DNA of 43,429 nt, from contig NZ_JAWHTD010000034.1 of assembly GCF_032586235.1 (NCBI RefSeq), positions 1 to 43,429 on the forward strand, read 5' to 3'. The position numbers were made by a program, and so were the translations under genes. Of this stretch, positions 1 to 7,847 are shown one piece after another. Position 1 is the first letter of the stretch. Each line of letters begins with the position of its first letter. Below the pieces are notes generated by a model that had not been told where the DNA came from, ran no database searches, and saw only the letters and a program-made list of their open reading frames with translations. This stretch comes from Aestuariicoccus sp032586235. Lineage in GTDB: Bacteria > Pseudomonadota > Alphaproteobacteria > Rhodobacterales > Rhodobacteraceae.

Positions 1-53
1 AGGCCTTCCTCTCAGCCATCGCGTTAGCCGCAACCGTCATGTTCTGGCTATGA
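1..53 (+). CDS. 3' end of an upstream gene (partial), hydrophobic C-terminus
   Basis: Read from base 3, the first bases give a short hydrophobic tail, AFLSAIALAATVMFWL, ending at a TGA at 51-53. This looks like the last transmembrane segment of a small membrane protein whose body lies outside the window. It is in the same direction as gor, and the two could be co-transcribed. With only 16 residues visible the call rests on hydrophobicity and could be chance. Confidence 0.3.
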   Translation, partial: AFLSAIALAATVMFWL

Positions 54-175
54 AATGTGAATGAGTCCTGACCCTAAGGTTCGCGGCGGATGGCGTCAAA
101 TCCAAAAGGCCACGGCCTTGCAGCACGATCTGGTCTTCCGGCGCCGGGTGTGGAATACCAAGCGCAAGCCATCGG

Positions 176-182
176 AAAGGAG
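176..182 (+). promoter_or_regulatory. Ribosome binding site that fixes the gor start
   Basis: AAAGGAG lies 6 bases before a TTG at 189, and the protein starting there begins SDYDYDLFVIGGG, exactly where glutathione reductases start. An in-frame ATG at 90 would add 33 residues unlike the family, so the TTG is preferred. Confidence 0.75.
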
Positions 183-188
183 CCTGTC

Positions 189-1643
189 TTGAGCGATTAC
201 GATTACGATCTGTTTGTCATCGGCGGCGGCTCTGGCGGGGTGCGCGCGGCGCGCGTGGCGGCCGGTGAGGCGGGCGCGAAGGTCGCGCTGGCAGAGGAAA
301 GCCGATACGGCGGCACCTGCGTGATCCGGGGCTGTGTGCCGAAAAAGCTGATGGTCTTCGCCAGCGGCTATGGCGACATGCCGGCCGAGGCGCGCGCCTA
401 TGGTTGGGATATCGCCGACGGGTCCTTTGACTGGACGAAGTTCAGCGGCAAGCTGAACCAGGAACTCGACCGGCTGGAACAGGTCTACCGCAACCTGCTG
501 TCCGGCTCGGGGGTCGAGATGTTCGACTGCCGCGCGCGGCTCAAGGATGCGCATACGGTCGTGCTGGACGACGGCACCGAGAAGACCGCAAAGAACGTCC
601 TGATCGCCACCGGCGGTCGCCCGGTGAGGCCCGAGATGGAGAACGCCGGGCTGGGCATCGTGTCGGACGACATCTTTCATCTGCCCGAGCTGCCGAAATC
701 CATCCTGATCATCGGCGGCGGCTATATCGCCTGCGAATTCGCCTGCATCCTGCAGGGGCTCGGCGTGAAGGTGACGCAATATTACCGCGGCGCGCAGATC
801 CTGCGGGGCTTCGACGACGAGGCGCGCGGGCTGATCGCCGAATCGATGCGCGAGCGCGGCATCGACCTGCACACCGGTACCAACATCGTCGAGATGCGCC
901 GCGCCCTGCCCGAGGATTACGAGGACGACGACGGCCACATGGCCACCGCCCCCGTCGAGGCGCGCCAGATCGGCCGGCGCGAAGACGACACCGACGGGCA
1001 GGGCCCGGTCTGGGTCAAGGCCACCAACGGGCGCACCGGCATCTTCGACCAGGTGCTCTTTGCCACCGGGCGCAGGCCCAACAGCGCGGACATGGGGCTG
1101 GAGGATCTGGGGATCGAGCTGGGCCGCAACGGTCAGATCGCGGTGGACGAATTCAGCGCCACCTCGGTGCCCTCGATCCACGCCATCGGCGACGTGACCG
1201 ACCGCGTCAACCTGACGCCGGTCGCCATCCGCGAGGGCATGGCCTATGTCGAGACGGTCTTCAAGAACAACCCCACGCCGGTCGATCACGACCTGATCCC
1301 CAGCGCGGTCTTCACCCAGCCCGAGATGGGGACCGTGGGCCTGAGCGAAGAGGCCGCCCGCGAACAAGAGCCGGTCGACATCTTCTGCACCTCGTTCCGC
1401 CCCATGCAAAGCGCCTTTGCCGGCCAGTCGGCGCGGGTGCTGATGAAGCTGGTGGTGTCCAAAGAGACCGACAAGGTGCTGGGCTGCCACATCGTCGCAC
1501 CGAACGCGGGCGAGATGATCCAGCTGGCGGGCATCGCGATCAAGATGGGCGCGACAAAGGCCGATTTCGATCGCACCGTCGCGGTGCATCCGACCATGTC
1601 CGAAGAGATCGTGACAATGCGCAATCCGGTCCGCAGCGCTTGA
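189..1643 (+). CDS. gor: Glutathione-disulfide reductase
   Basis: A cytosolic FAD enzyme that reduces glutathione disulfide with NADPH and keeps the thiol pool reduced. It has 484 residues from the TTG start. The FAD-binding GGGSGG is near residue 12, and the redox-active pair is Cys44 and Cys49 in GGTCVIRGCVPKK. The NADPH-binding GGGYIA lies mid-protein and is followed by the Arg-containing YYRG typical of the family. The active-site base is in the C-terminal VHPTMSEE. It is some 30 residues longer than usual enzymes (about 450) because of an acidic insertion around residues 240-275 (PEDYEDDDGHM and following). Dihydrolipoamide dehydrogenase and mercuric reductase are less likely, given the CVPKK and YYRG features. 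It precedes hflK by 72 bases. Confidence 0.95.
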   Translation: MSDYDYDLFVIGGGSGGVRAARVAAGEAGAKVALAEESRYGGTCVIRGCVPKKLMVFASGYGDMPAEARAYGWDIADGSFDWTKFSGKLNQELDRLEQVYRNLLSGSGVEMFDCRARLKDAHTVVLDDGTEKTAKNVLIATGGRPVRPEMENAGLGIVSDDIFHLPELPKSILIIGGGYIACEFACILQGLGVKVTQYYRGAQILRGFDDEARGLIAESMRERGIDLHTGTNIVEMRRALPEDYEDDDGHMATAPVEARQIGRREDDTDGQGPVWVKATNGRTGIFDQVLFATGRRPNSADMGLEDLGIELGRNGQIAVDEFSATSVPSIHAIGDVTDRVNLTPVAIREGMAYVETVFKNNPTPVDHDLIPSAVFTQPEMGTVGLSEEAAREQEPVDIFCTSFRPMQSAFAGQSARVLMKLVVSKETDKVLGCHIVAPNAGEMIQLAGIAIKMGATKADFDRTVAVHPTMSEEIVTMRNPVRSA

Positions 1644-1715
1644 ATTTCATGGTTTGGCGCACAGGTATGAACCCAGACGCGTGAAGCCAGGACGATGAGA
1701 AAGGGAAGTTTCCAT

Positions 1716-2873
1716 ATGGCAGGTAACAACGGCGGCCCCTGGGGCGGCGGTGGCAGTGGACAGGGCGGCGGACGTCCGCCTAGCGGTGGCGGCGGGGGCG
1801 GCGGCGGTCGCAGGCCCGATCACGAGCCCGGCCAGATCCCCGAAATCGACGAGCTGATGAAGAAGGGCCAGGAACGGCTCAAGGTGCTGATGGGCGGCCG
1901 TGGCGGCGGCGGGCTGAACGGGTCCGGCGGCGGCGGTGGCGAAGGCCCCGGCCTCGGCAAAGGCACGGTCGGCCTTGCGGTTCTGGGCGCGCTGGCGCTC
2001 TGGGGCTTCGGCAGTTTCTACACCGTCAAACCCGAAGAGCAGTCCGTCGAGCTTTTCCTCGGCGAATACGCCTCGACCGGCAACCCGGGTCTGAACTTCG
2101 CGCCCTGGCCGGTGGTCTCCTACGAGGTGGTCAATGTGACCTCGGAACGGACGGAAAACATCGGCACGGGCCGGGGCACCGGCGACGGGCTGATGCTGAC
2201 CACCGACGCCAACATCGTGGACATCAACTTTCAGGTGGTCTGGAACATCAACGACCCGGCCAAGCTGCTTTTCAACATCCGCGACCCGCAGCTGACCGTG
2301 CAGGCGGTGTCTGAATCGGTGATGCGCGAGATCATCGCGGCCAGCAACCTGGCGCCGATCCTGAACCGCGACCGTGGGCTTATCGCCAATACGGCGCTGG
2401 AAAGCATCCAGACCACGCTGAACGAATACGACAGCGGGATTACCGTGGTCCGGGTCAACCTCGAGACCGCGGACCCCCCGCGCGAGGTGATCGACGCCTT
2501 CCGTGAGGTGCAGGCCGCCGAGCAGGAACGCGACCGTCTGGAACGCCAGGCCGACGCCTATGCCAACCGCGTCGTGGCCGAGGCCCGAGGCGAGGCCGCG
2601 CAGGTGCTGGAACAGGCCGAAGGCTACCGCGCACGCGTCGTCAACGAAGCCGTCGGTGAGGCCAGCCGCTTCAGCGCGGTTCTGCAGGAATACGCCAAGG
2701 CCCCGGAAGTGACCCGCAAGCGTCTTTACCTCGAGACGATGGAAAAGGTGCTGGGCGGCGTCGACAAGATGATCCTCGACGAATCCGTGGCCGGCGGCTC
2801 TGGCAGCGGGGGCGGCGTCGTGCCGTACCTGCCGCTGAACGAACTGAACCGCAACGCGACGGGAGGAAACTGA
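1716..2873 (+). CDS. hflK: HflK, membrane SPFH/band 7 subunit of the FtsH modulator
   Basis: HflK pairs with HflC in a large inner-membrane assembly that encloses the FtsH protease and modulates membrane protein turnover. The 385-residue protein has a glycine-rich N-terminus (about 1-75), one transmembrane segment (about 80-102, VGLAVLGALALWGFGSF) and an SPFH/band 7 domain. A charged helical stretch rich in Glu and Arg follows, then a Gly/Ser tail. The ATG at 1716 is preferred over one at 1695 because AAGGGAAG at 1701-1708 is well placed for it and the family usually starts close to the Gly-rich part. One base separates its stop from the hflC ATG, so the two are translated as a pair. Confidence 0.94.
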   Translation: MAGNNGGPWGGGGSGQGGGRPPSGGGGGGGGRRPDHEPGQIPEIDELMKKGQERLKVLMGGRGGGGLNGSGGGGGEGPGLGKGTVGLAVLGALALWGFGSFYTVKPEEQSVELFLGEYASTGNPGLNFAPWPVVSYEVVNVTSERTENIGTGRGTGDGLMLTTDANIVDINFQVVWNINDPAKLLFNIRDPQLTVQAVSESVMREIIAASNLAPILNRDRGLIANTALESIQTTLNEYDSGITVVRVNLETADPPREVIDAFREVQAAEQERDRLERQADAYANRVVAEARGEAAQVLEQAEGYRARVVNEAVGEASRFSAVLQEYAKAPEVTRKRLYLETMEKVLGGVDKMILDESVAGGSGSGGGVVPYLPLNELNRNATGGN

Positions 2874-2874
2874 G

Positions 2875-3762
2875 ATGCGTAAAACGACTCTGCTTCTGCC
2901 GATCCTCGTGATCGCTGTCGTGACCTTTCTGTCGTCGATCTTTGTGGTCGACGAACGCGAAAAGGCGCTTGTGCTGCAATTCGGCCAGATCCGGGCCGTC
3001 AAGGAAGAGCCCGGGCTCGCGTTCAAGATCCCGATCATCCAGGAGGTCGTGCGCTATGACGACCGGATCCTGTCGCTTGACACCGAAACGATCGAGGTCA
3101 CGCCCTCGGACGACCGGCGTCTGGTGGTCGATGCCTTCGCGCGCTACCGCATCTCGGACGTGGTGCAGTTCCGTCAGGCCGTCGGCGTCGGCGGTCTGCG
3201 CGCCGCAGAGGACCGGCTGAGCTCGATCCTCAATTCGCAGATCCGCGAGGTGCTGGGCGCCGATCAGGTGACCTCGGACACGATCCTGTCGGAGGATCGC
3301 CGCGATCTGATGACGCGCATCCGCGACCAGTCGCGCCGCGAGGCGCGGTCGCTGGGGCTCGATGTCGTCGACGTGCGTCTGAAACAGACGAACCTGCCGG
3401 CGCAGAACCTCGAGGCGACCTTTGCCCGGATGCGGGCCGAGCGCGAGCGCGAGGCCGCCGACGAGATCGCCCGCGGTAACGAGGCTGCGCAGCGGGTCCG
3501 CGCGCTGGCCGACCGGACCGTGACCGAGACCCTGTCGGTCGCCAACCGCGACGCCAACGTGGTCCGAGGCGAGGCCGACGCCGAGCGCAACGCGATCTTT
3601 GCCGAGGCCTTCGGCGCGGACGAAGAGTTCTTCGCCTTCTACCGCTCGCTTCAGGCCTATGAGAACGCCCTCACTGGCAGCAACAGCCAGATGGTCATGA
3701 CCCCCGACAGCCAGTTCTTCGACTACTTCAAGAACGAGACCGCGGGCGCCGGGCGGAATTGA
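2875..3762 (+). CDS. hflC: HflC, partner of HflK in the FtsH-modulating complex
   Basis: The 295-residue protein begins with one membrane anchor (about residues 5-25). This is followed by FVVDEREKALVLQFGQI, the typical start of an SPFH/band 7 domain, and then a long charged helix (roughly 180-240, many Arg/Glu/Ala). By homology it oligomerises with HflK in the inner membrane with the bulk facing the periplasm. The GGGAGG just before its ATG lies inside the end of hflK. Its TGA overlaps the TTG start of the next small gene, so hflK, hflC and the DUF2065 gene form one operon. Confidence 0.94.
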   Translation: MRKTTLLLPILVIAVVTFLSSIFVVDEREKALVLQFGQIRAVKEEPGLAFKIPIIQEVVRYDDRILSLDTETIEVTPSDDRRLVVDAFARYRISDVVQFRQAVGVGGLRAAEDRLSSILNSQIREVLGADQVTSDTILSEDRRDLMTRIRDQSRREARSLGLDVVDVRLKQTNLPAQNLEATFARMRAEREREAADEIARGNEAAQRVRALADRTVTETLSVANRDANVVRGEADAERNAIFAEAFGADEEFFAFYRSLQAYENALTGSNSQMVMTPDSQFFDYFKNETAGAGRN

Positions 3763-3950
3763 CCGGATCGGACATCATAACAGGGATCGCGATGGTCCTT
3801 GTGATCGAGGGGCTGGTGTACGCGCTGGCCCCTTCGCTTGTGGAGCGCATGCTCGAGGCGCTGCGCCTTATGCCGGTCGAGACGCGCCGCCTGCTGGGGC
3901 TGGTGACGCTGACCACGGGGCTGATCATCCTCTGGATTCAGTTCGGCTGA
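3759..3950 (+). CDS. DUF2065 (YjeT-type) small inner-membrane protein
   Basis: A 63-residue protein with two hydrophobic segments (about 5-23 and 44-61) joined by a short loop containing Glu-Arg-Met-Leu and Arg-Arg. This is the layout of the DUF2065/YjeT family, which often follows hflC. The start is a TTG overlapping the hflC stop, which implies translational coupling. No biochemical role is established for the family. The position suggests an accessory of the HflKC-FtsH complex, which is inference only. Confidence 0.8.
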   Translation: MTGSDIITGIAMVLVIEGLVYALAPSLVERMLEALRLMPVETRRLLGLVTLTTGLIILWIQFG

Positions 3951-4049
3951 TCCCTGCCGGTCCGCAGCCCCCGCCGCGCCGGGGGCGGTTGTAAAAAGAC
4001 GTTCGGATATCAAATACCAATCACATCCAGTTGATTGAGAGTTTTCAGC

Positions 4050-4077
4050 CTTTGGTGTTGCCGATCAACACCTATCT
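4050..4077 (+). promoter_or_regulatory. Candidate promoter/operator upstream of the Do protease
   Basis: A perfect 7-base inverted repeat, GGTGTTG-CCGAT-CAACACC, spans 4054-4072. It ends in CCTATCT (4071-4077), which resembles the -10 element of alphaproteobacterial RpoH (heat-shock) promoters. A weak CTTTG lies 16 bases upstream. The protease start is 70 bases downstream. The hairpin could instead be an operator or an RNA structure; only the repeat itself is certain. Confidence 0.3.
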
Positions 4078-4135
4078 TTGACACACTGACACGAGCCATC
4101 CAGTCCGGCGACAGACCGGGCAGGATGACGCAGAC

Positions 4136-4141
4136 AAGGAG
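4136..4141 (+). promoter_or_regulatory. Ribosome binding site selecting a GTG start
   Basis: AAGGAG lies 6 bases before the GTG at 4148. The neighbouring ATG at 4146 runs straight into a stop, so the GTG is the only sensible start for the protease. Confidence 0.75.
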
Positions 4142-4147
4142 TTCCAT

Positions 4148-5623
4148 GTGAAACCGCAAGCAATCGCCAAGACACAAGAGGACACGACGCCGTTGCGCCT
4201 GTTCTGGCTCACGTCGCTGTCGATCTTTCTGATCGTGTCATCGACGCTGATGGCCCAGGCGCGGGGCGTGCCCGAAAGCTTTGCCGACCTGGCCGAACGG
4301 ATCAGCCCGTCGGTGGTGAACATCACCACCTCGACCACGGTGGCCGGGCGCACCGGGCCGCAGGGTATCGTGCCCGAAGGCTCGCCGTTCGAGGATTTCT
4401 TCCGCGAATTCCAGGACCGCCAGGGCCCGCGCGGCGACCGTCCGCGCCGCAGCTCGGCGCTGGGGTCGGGTTTCGTGATCTCTGAAGACGGCTTCATCGT
4501 CACCAACAACCACGTCATCGAGGGCGCGGACGAGATCCTGATCGAGTTCTTCTCGGGCGAGGAGCTGCCGGCGACGCTGGTTGGCACCGACCCCAACACC
4601 GACATCGCGCTGCTCAAGGTCGAGGCGGACGCGCCGCTCGACTTCGTCAATTTCGGCGACAGCGACACCGCCCGCGTGGGCGACTGGGTCATGGCCATGG
4701 GCAACCCGCTGGGTCAGGGCTTTTCGGTGTCGGCCGGCATCGTGTCGGCGCGCAACCGGGCGCTGTCGGGCACCTATGACGATTACATCCAGACCGACGC
4801 GGCGATCAACCGCGGCAACTCGGGCGGGCCGCTCTTCAACATGGACGGCGATGTGATCGGCGTGAACACCGCGATCCTGTCGCCCAACGGCGGTTCGATC
4901 GGCATCGGTTTTTCGATGGCCTCGAACGTGGTGACGCGGGTGATCGACCAGCTGCAGGAATACGGCGAAACCCGCCGCGGCTGGCTGGGCGTGCGCATCC
5001 AGGACGTGACCGACGACGTGGCCGAGGCGCTGGGCCTCGAAGAGGCCAAGGGCGCGCTGGTCAGCGACGTTCCCGAAGGTCCCGCGATGGAGGCCGGCAT
5101 GGAAGCGGGCGACGTGATCGTGCGCTTTGACGGCAAGGACGTCGAGGACACCCGCCAACTGGTGCGCATCGTCGGCAACACCGCCGTCGGCAAGGCCGTG
5201 CGCGTCGTGGTCAACCGCAACGGCGAGACCAAGACGCTGATGGTCACCCTGGGCCGCCGCGAAGAGGCCGAGACCGCCGTTCCCGCCGCCCAGCCCGTTG
5301 AGCCCGAAGAGCCGATGCAGTCCGAGCTGATGGGCCTCACCCTCAGCCCGCTCAGCGACGAGATCCGCGGCGAACTGGGTCTGCCGGAAAGCGCCAAGGG
5401 GCTCGCGGTGATGGATGTCGACGAAACCTCGGAGGCCTTCGAGAAAGGCCTGCGCGCCGGTGACGTCATCACCGAGGCCGGCCAGGCAAAGATTCTGAGC
5501 GTGAGCGAGCTCGAGGACAAGATCGAGGAGGCGCGCGAAGCGGGCCGCAAGTCGATCCTGCTGCTGGTGCGCCGCGCCGGCGACCCGCGCTTTGTGGCGC
5601 TGGGGCTCGACGCCGACGAGTGA
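4148..5623 (+). CDS. degP: Do/HtrA-family periplasmic serine protease with two PDZ domains
   Basis: An envelope chaperone-protease that degrades misfolded exported proteins. In the 491 residues, an N-terminal membrane/signal segment (about 17-37, ending AQA) is followed by a trypsin-like domain. The catalytic triad is His122 (NNHVIEG), Asp152 (TDIALLK) and Ser225 (GNSGGPLF). Two PDZ domains follow (about 275-370 and 395-485), each with the GD(V)I motif. A variable acidic linker rich in Pro and Glu separates them. Whether it matches DegP or DegQ/MucD more closely cannot be settled here. Location next to hflKC links two envelope quality-control systems. A strong terminator follows directly. Confidence 0.94.
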   Translation: MKPQAIAKTQEDTTPLRLFWLTSLSIFLIVSSTLMAQARGVPESFADLAERISPSVVNITTSTTVAGRTGPQGIVPEGSPFEDFFREFQDRQGPRGDRPRRSSALGSGFVISEDGFIVTNNHVIEGADEILIEFFSGEELPATLVGTDPNTDIALLKVEADAPLDFVNFGDSDTARVGDWVMAMGNPLGQGFSVSAGIVSARNRALSGTYDDYIQTDAAINRGNSGGPLFNMDGDVIGVNTAILSPNGGSIGIGFSMASNVVTRVIDQLQEYGETRRGWLGVRIQDVTDDVAEALGLEEAKGALVSDVPEGPAMEAGMEAGDVIVRFDGKDVEDTRQLVRIVGNTAVGKAVRVVVNRNGETKTLMVTLGRREEAETAVPAAQPVEPEEPMQSELMGLTLSPLSDEIRGELGLPESAKGLAVMDVDETSEAFEKGLRAGDVITEAGQAKILSVSELEDKIEEAREAGRKSILLLVRRAGDPRFVALGLDADE

Positions 5624-5648
5624 CGCTTTGACCGGTTAGACATAGGAG

Positions 5649-5674
5649 GGGGCGGCCCGGGGCCGCCCCTTTTT
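5649..5674 (+). terminator. Rho-independent terminator after the Do protease
   Basis: GGGGCGGCC (5649-5657) and GGCCGCCCC (5661-5669) form a perfect 9-bp stem with a CGG loop, followed by five Ts (5670-5674). It lies 25 bases after the protease stop and, because the T run is only on this side, acts on the plus strand. The next gene to the right converges on it. Confidence 0.9.
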
Positions 5675-5695
5675 GCTGTCCGGCGGGCGGCGCTG

Positions 5696-6217
5696 TCAGC
5701 CCGCGCCGCGTGCGACCGCGACCAGCCCCAGCGTGCGCGCGGTTTCAAGCGACAGCTGCCCGCTGTCCAGCCCGCGTTCGGACTGGAAGCTGCGGATCGC
5801 GGCGGTGGTGGCGGCGTCGAAGCGGCCGGTGACGGGCCCGCGGAAATAGCCCCGCGCGGCCAGCGCGCGCTGGACCGAGCCGATGAACTCGGGCGTCAGC
5901 ATGGCGGCGCAGGGGGCCTCGAAGCGAATCTCGCCGCGCGGCTGCACCACGCGCGGCACCGGTGCGCGGCGGTAGATCGGCGGGCGGATCACGGTGCCGT
6001 CGGGGGCGATCTCGGCCTGCACGACCTGTACCTCGCCCATCACCTGTTCGTAGACCGCCGGGGTGATCTCATGCGCCCAGCAGCTGCCGTCGGCGGCCTG
6101 GGTCTGGGGCGGCGGTTCGGGTGCCAGCTGCGCGCGGCTGACGGTGTCGCCGCCGCTGCAGGCGGTGAGCAGCGTCAGGGCGGCGGCCGCGCCGGCGGGA
6201 AGGGGCAAACGTGTCAT
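5696..6217 (-). CDS. Lipoprotein with peptidoglycan-binding domain
   Basis: A 173-residue protein with a lipoprotein signal (LTLLTAC, lipidated Cys20), a low-complexity Pro/Gln/Ala linker, and a C-terminal peptidoglycan_binding_1-like domain. The repeat-like FIGSVQRALAARGYFRGPVTGRFD (about 112-135) is the core of that domain: a helix, the GPVTG turn, then a TTAAIRSFQ helix. It probably tethers the outer or inner membrane to the cell wall. The middle (about 45-100) has two cysteines (Cys46 and Cys103) and no domain I recognise. It lies 45 bases downstream of the OB-fold gene on the same strand and may be co-transcribed with it. Confidence 0.75.
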   Translation of the reverse strand: MTRLPLPAGAAAALTLLTACSGGDTVSRAQLAPEPPPQTQAADGSCWAHEITPAVYEQVMGEVQVVQAEIAPDGTVIRPPIYRRAPVPRVVQPRGEIRFEAPCAAMLTPEFIGSVQRALAARGYFRGPVTGRFDAATTAAIRSFQSERGLDSGQLSLETARTLGLVAVARGAG

Positions 6218-6262
6218 CGGAACTGCTCGGGCCTCGTGCTGCGGGCGTCGTTGCGGCGCAGT

Positions 6263-6643
6263 CTATCCGCTTTGCGGGCTTTGGGGAAGATGCCCGGGAT
6301 CGGTCGGCAGGCTGTCGAGCAGGGGCGAGATATCCTCGATCTCTTCGGCAATGACATGGGTCACGGCGGATTCGCGCTGCAGCCGCCCGGTGACGCGCAG
6401 CAGCCGGCCCGCGATCACCGCCCGGCGGAAGCGTTCGTAGAGCTTGCGCCAGACGATGACGTTGACCACGCCGGTTTCATCCTCGAGCGTCATGAAGATC
6501 ACGCCCTTGGCGGTGCCGGGGCGCTGACGCAGGATCACGAGCCCCGCCACGGTGACGCGCGCGCCGCCCGGCGGATCGTCCAGCCGGTTGGCGGGCAGGG
6601 CCGAGGGCGGGCGCGGCCAGGTGTCGGGGGCGGTGCGATGCAT
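6263..6643 (-). CDS. Stand-alone OB-fold protein resembling the C-terminus of DnaE2 (truncated gene or mini-gene)
   Basis: The 126-residue product contains VAGLVILRQRPGTAKGVIFM, TLEDETGVVNVIVW and a VTGRLQRES...HVIAEEIEDISPLL block. This is the OB-fold that closes error-prone DNA polymerase DnaE2 (about 1,050-1,100 residues in full). Everything before this domain (PHP, polymerase, tau-binding, HhH parts) is absent, and the usual DnaE2 C-terminal tail is replaced by a short unrelated end. The frame is open and undamaged. The ATG at 6643 follows a LexA box by two bases and has no Shine-Dalgarno sequence, which suggests leaderless translation. It may be a deletion relic of dnaE2 that kept an SOS promoter, or a functional SOS-induced single-strand-DNA-binding adaptor. 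The family link is strong; function is not known. Confidence 0.65.
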   Translation of the reverse strand: MHRTAPDTWPRPPSALPANRLDDPPGGARVTVAGLVILRQRPGTAKGVIFMTLEDETGVVNVIVWRKLYERFRRAVIAGRLLRVTGRLQRESAVTHVIAEEIEDISPLLDSLPTDPGHLPQSPQSG

Positions 6644-6645
6644 GA

Positions 6646-6660
6646 GAACAATTGTAGAAC
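6646..6660 (-). promoter_or_regulatory. LexA (SOS) box, alphaproteobacterial type
   Basis: On the minus strand the sequence reads GTTCTACAATTGTTC, an exact GTTC-N7-GTTC direct repeat, the known LexA target in alphaproteobacteria. It ends two bases before the ATG of the OB-fold gene and overlaps its likely -10 element, so LexA binding would block transcription. DnaE2 cassettes are known SOS genes in this group, which fits the neighbouring DnaE2-like domain. The divergent ferredoxin start is about 100 bases away. Confidence 0.75.
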
Positions 6661-6678
6661 ATTTACCGATCCTTGCAA
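6651..6678 (-). promoter_or_regulatory. Sigma-70-type promoter of the OB-fold gene
   Basis: On the minus strand TTGCAA (6678-6673) is followed, after a 16-base spacer, by TACAAT (6656-6651), near the -35 and -10 consensus. Transcription would start 7-8 bases beyond the -10, at or next to the ATG at 6643, giving a leaderless mRNA. The -10 lies inside the LexA box. Confidence 0.5.
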
Positions 6679-6757
6679 GACCGGTGCGAAAGGACTGGCG
6701 CGGGGCGGGGGCGGGCATTAGGTAGTGCCGCGACGTATTTTCCAGGAGAGACAGTAA

Positions 6758-7081
6758 ATGGCGAAGATCACCTATATCGAGCATGGCGGCAAGGAGCACG
6801 TTGTCGACGTGGCCAACGGGCTGACCGTGATGGAAGGCGCGCGCGACAACGGCATTCCCGGCATCGAGGCCGATTGCGGCGGCGCTTGCGCCTGCTCGAC
6901 CTGCCATGTCTATGTGGACGAGGCCTGGGTGGACAAGCTGCCCGCCAAGGAGGACATGGAAGAGGACATGCTCGACTTTGCCTACGAGCCCGATCCCAAA
7001 CGCTCGCGCCTGACCTGCCAGCTGAAGGTGAGCGATGCGCTGGACGGGCTGGTGGTGCAGATGCCCGAAAAGCAGATCTGA
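6758..7081 (+). CDS. Adrenodoxin-type 2Fe-2S ferredoxin
   Basis: A 107-residue soluble electron carrier. The 2Fe-2S ligands are Cys40, Cys46, Cys49 (C-x5-C-x2-C in DCGGACACSTC) and Cys87 (LTCQL). Cys44 is an additional cysteine inside the loop. Length, the LPAKEDMEEDML acidic helix and the loop are typical of vertebrate-type ferredoxins such as Rhodobacter FdVI and the Isc ferredoxins, which serve P450s or Fe-S assembly. CAGGAGAGACAG upstream is a good ribosome binding site. No isc genes are adjacent, so its partner is unknown. Confidence 0.9.
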   Translation: MAKITYIEHGGKEHVVDVANGLTVMEGARDNGIPGIEADCGGACACSTCHVYVDEAWVDKLPAKEDMEEDMLDFAYEPDPKRSRLTCQLKVSDALDGLVVQMPEKQI

Positions 7082-7082
7082 T

Positions 7083-7847
7083 TTGACCCGGGCGCCGCGT
7101 CCGCCGTCGCGTCTGTGCAGCGGTTCCGCCCGCGGCGCGTGGCGGGTGTTGTGCCTGTGGCTGGCGTCGCTGGCGCTGGCGTCCTCGGCCGGGGCCGAGA
7201 TCGTCTCGGCGCGCTATGGCGAGCCGACCACGCGCTATGCACACGGCGTGCTGGGCGACGCGGTGGAATGGGGCGCGCTCGAGCTGGTGCTGTCCGGCGG
7301 ACAGAAGCTGCGCGCGGTGCTGCCCGAGCGGCTGGTTTTCGAGGATATCGCGCCGCGGCTTGCCGATCTGGACGGGGACGGCGCGCCCGAGGTGATCGTG
7401 GTGGAATCCTCGCTGACGGAAGGCGCGCGGCTGGCCGTCTGGGACGAGACCGGGCGCATCGCCGCGACCGCGCATATCGGCCAGCGCAACCGCTGGCTGG
7501 CACCCGCGGGCGCGGGCGATCTGGATGGCGACGGCAGGGTCGAGATCGCCTATGTCGACCGGCCGCATCTGGCCAAGGTGTTGCGGGTGCTGCGGGTCGT
7601 GCCGGACGATCCGATACGGTTGGAGCCGGTGGCCGAACTTGCGGGGCTCAGCAATCACCGGATCGGCTGGGATTATATCCTCGGCGGCCTGCGCGATTGC
7701 GGCGCGGGGGCCGAGCTGGTGCTGGCCGATGGCGGATGGTCGCGCATCCTCGCGGTGCGGCTGGATGCCGGGACCTTGCAGGCTCGCGAGATCGGCGCGG
7801 ACCCGTCGCGTTCACGGATCGGCGACGCGCTGCGCTGCGGTTTCTGA
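7083..7847 (+). CDS. Exported FG-GAP/VCBS-repeat protein
   Basis: A 254-residue protein beginning at a TTG one base after the ferredoxin stop. That start gives a normal signal peptide (basic start, then WRVLCLWLASLALASSAGA, cleavage before EIVSARYG). Two copies of a calcium-binding-like motif, LDGDGAPEV and LDGDGRVEI, mark FG-GAP/VCBS beta-propeller repeats. Weaker repeats follow, and two Cys (in RDCGAG and LRCGF) could form a disulfide. The length allows about four blades, short of a full seven-blade propeller. It is presumably periplasmic and of unknown role. A start at 7035 would overlap the ferredoxin and destroy the signal peptide. Confidence 0.7.
   Translation: MTRAPRPPSRLCSGSARGAWRVLCLWLASLALASSAGAEIVSARYGEPTTRYAHGVLGDAVEWGALELVLSGGQKLRAVLPERLVFEDIAPRLADLDGDGAPEVIVVESSLTEGARLAVWDETGRIAATAHIGQRNRWLAPAGAGDLDGDGRVEIAYVDRPHLAKVLRVLRVVPDDPIRLEPVAELAGLSNHRIGWDYILGGLRDCGAGAELVLADGGWSRILAVRLDAGTLQAREIGADPSRSRIGDALRCGF

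Noticed and set aside
96..1589. A 497-codon minus-strand frame opposite gor
   Set aside because: Mirror of the clearly recognisable glutathione reductase; low-complexity His/Asp/Gly composition and no family.
3967..3986. GCCCCCG-N6-CGGGGGC hairpin after the DUF2065 gene
   Set aside because: A good stem, but no T-run follows and such GC hairpins are common here, so I did not list it as a terminator.
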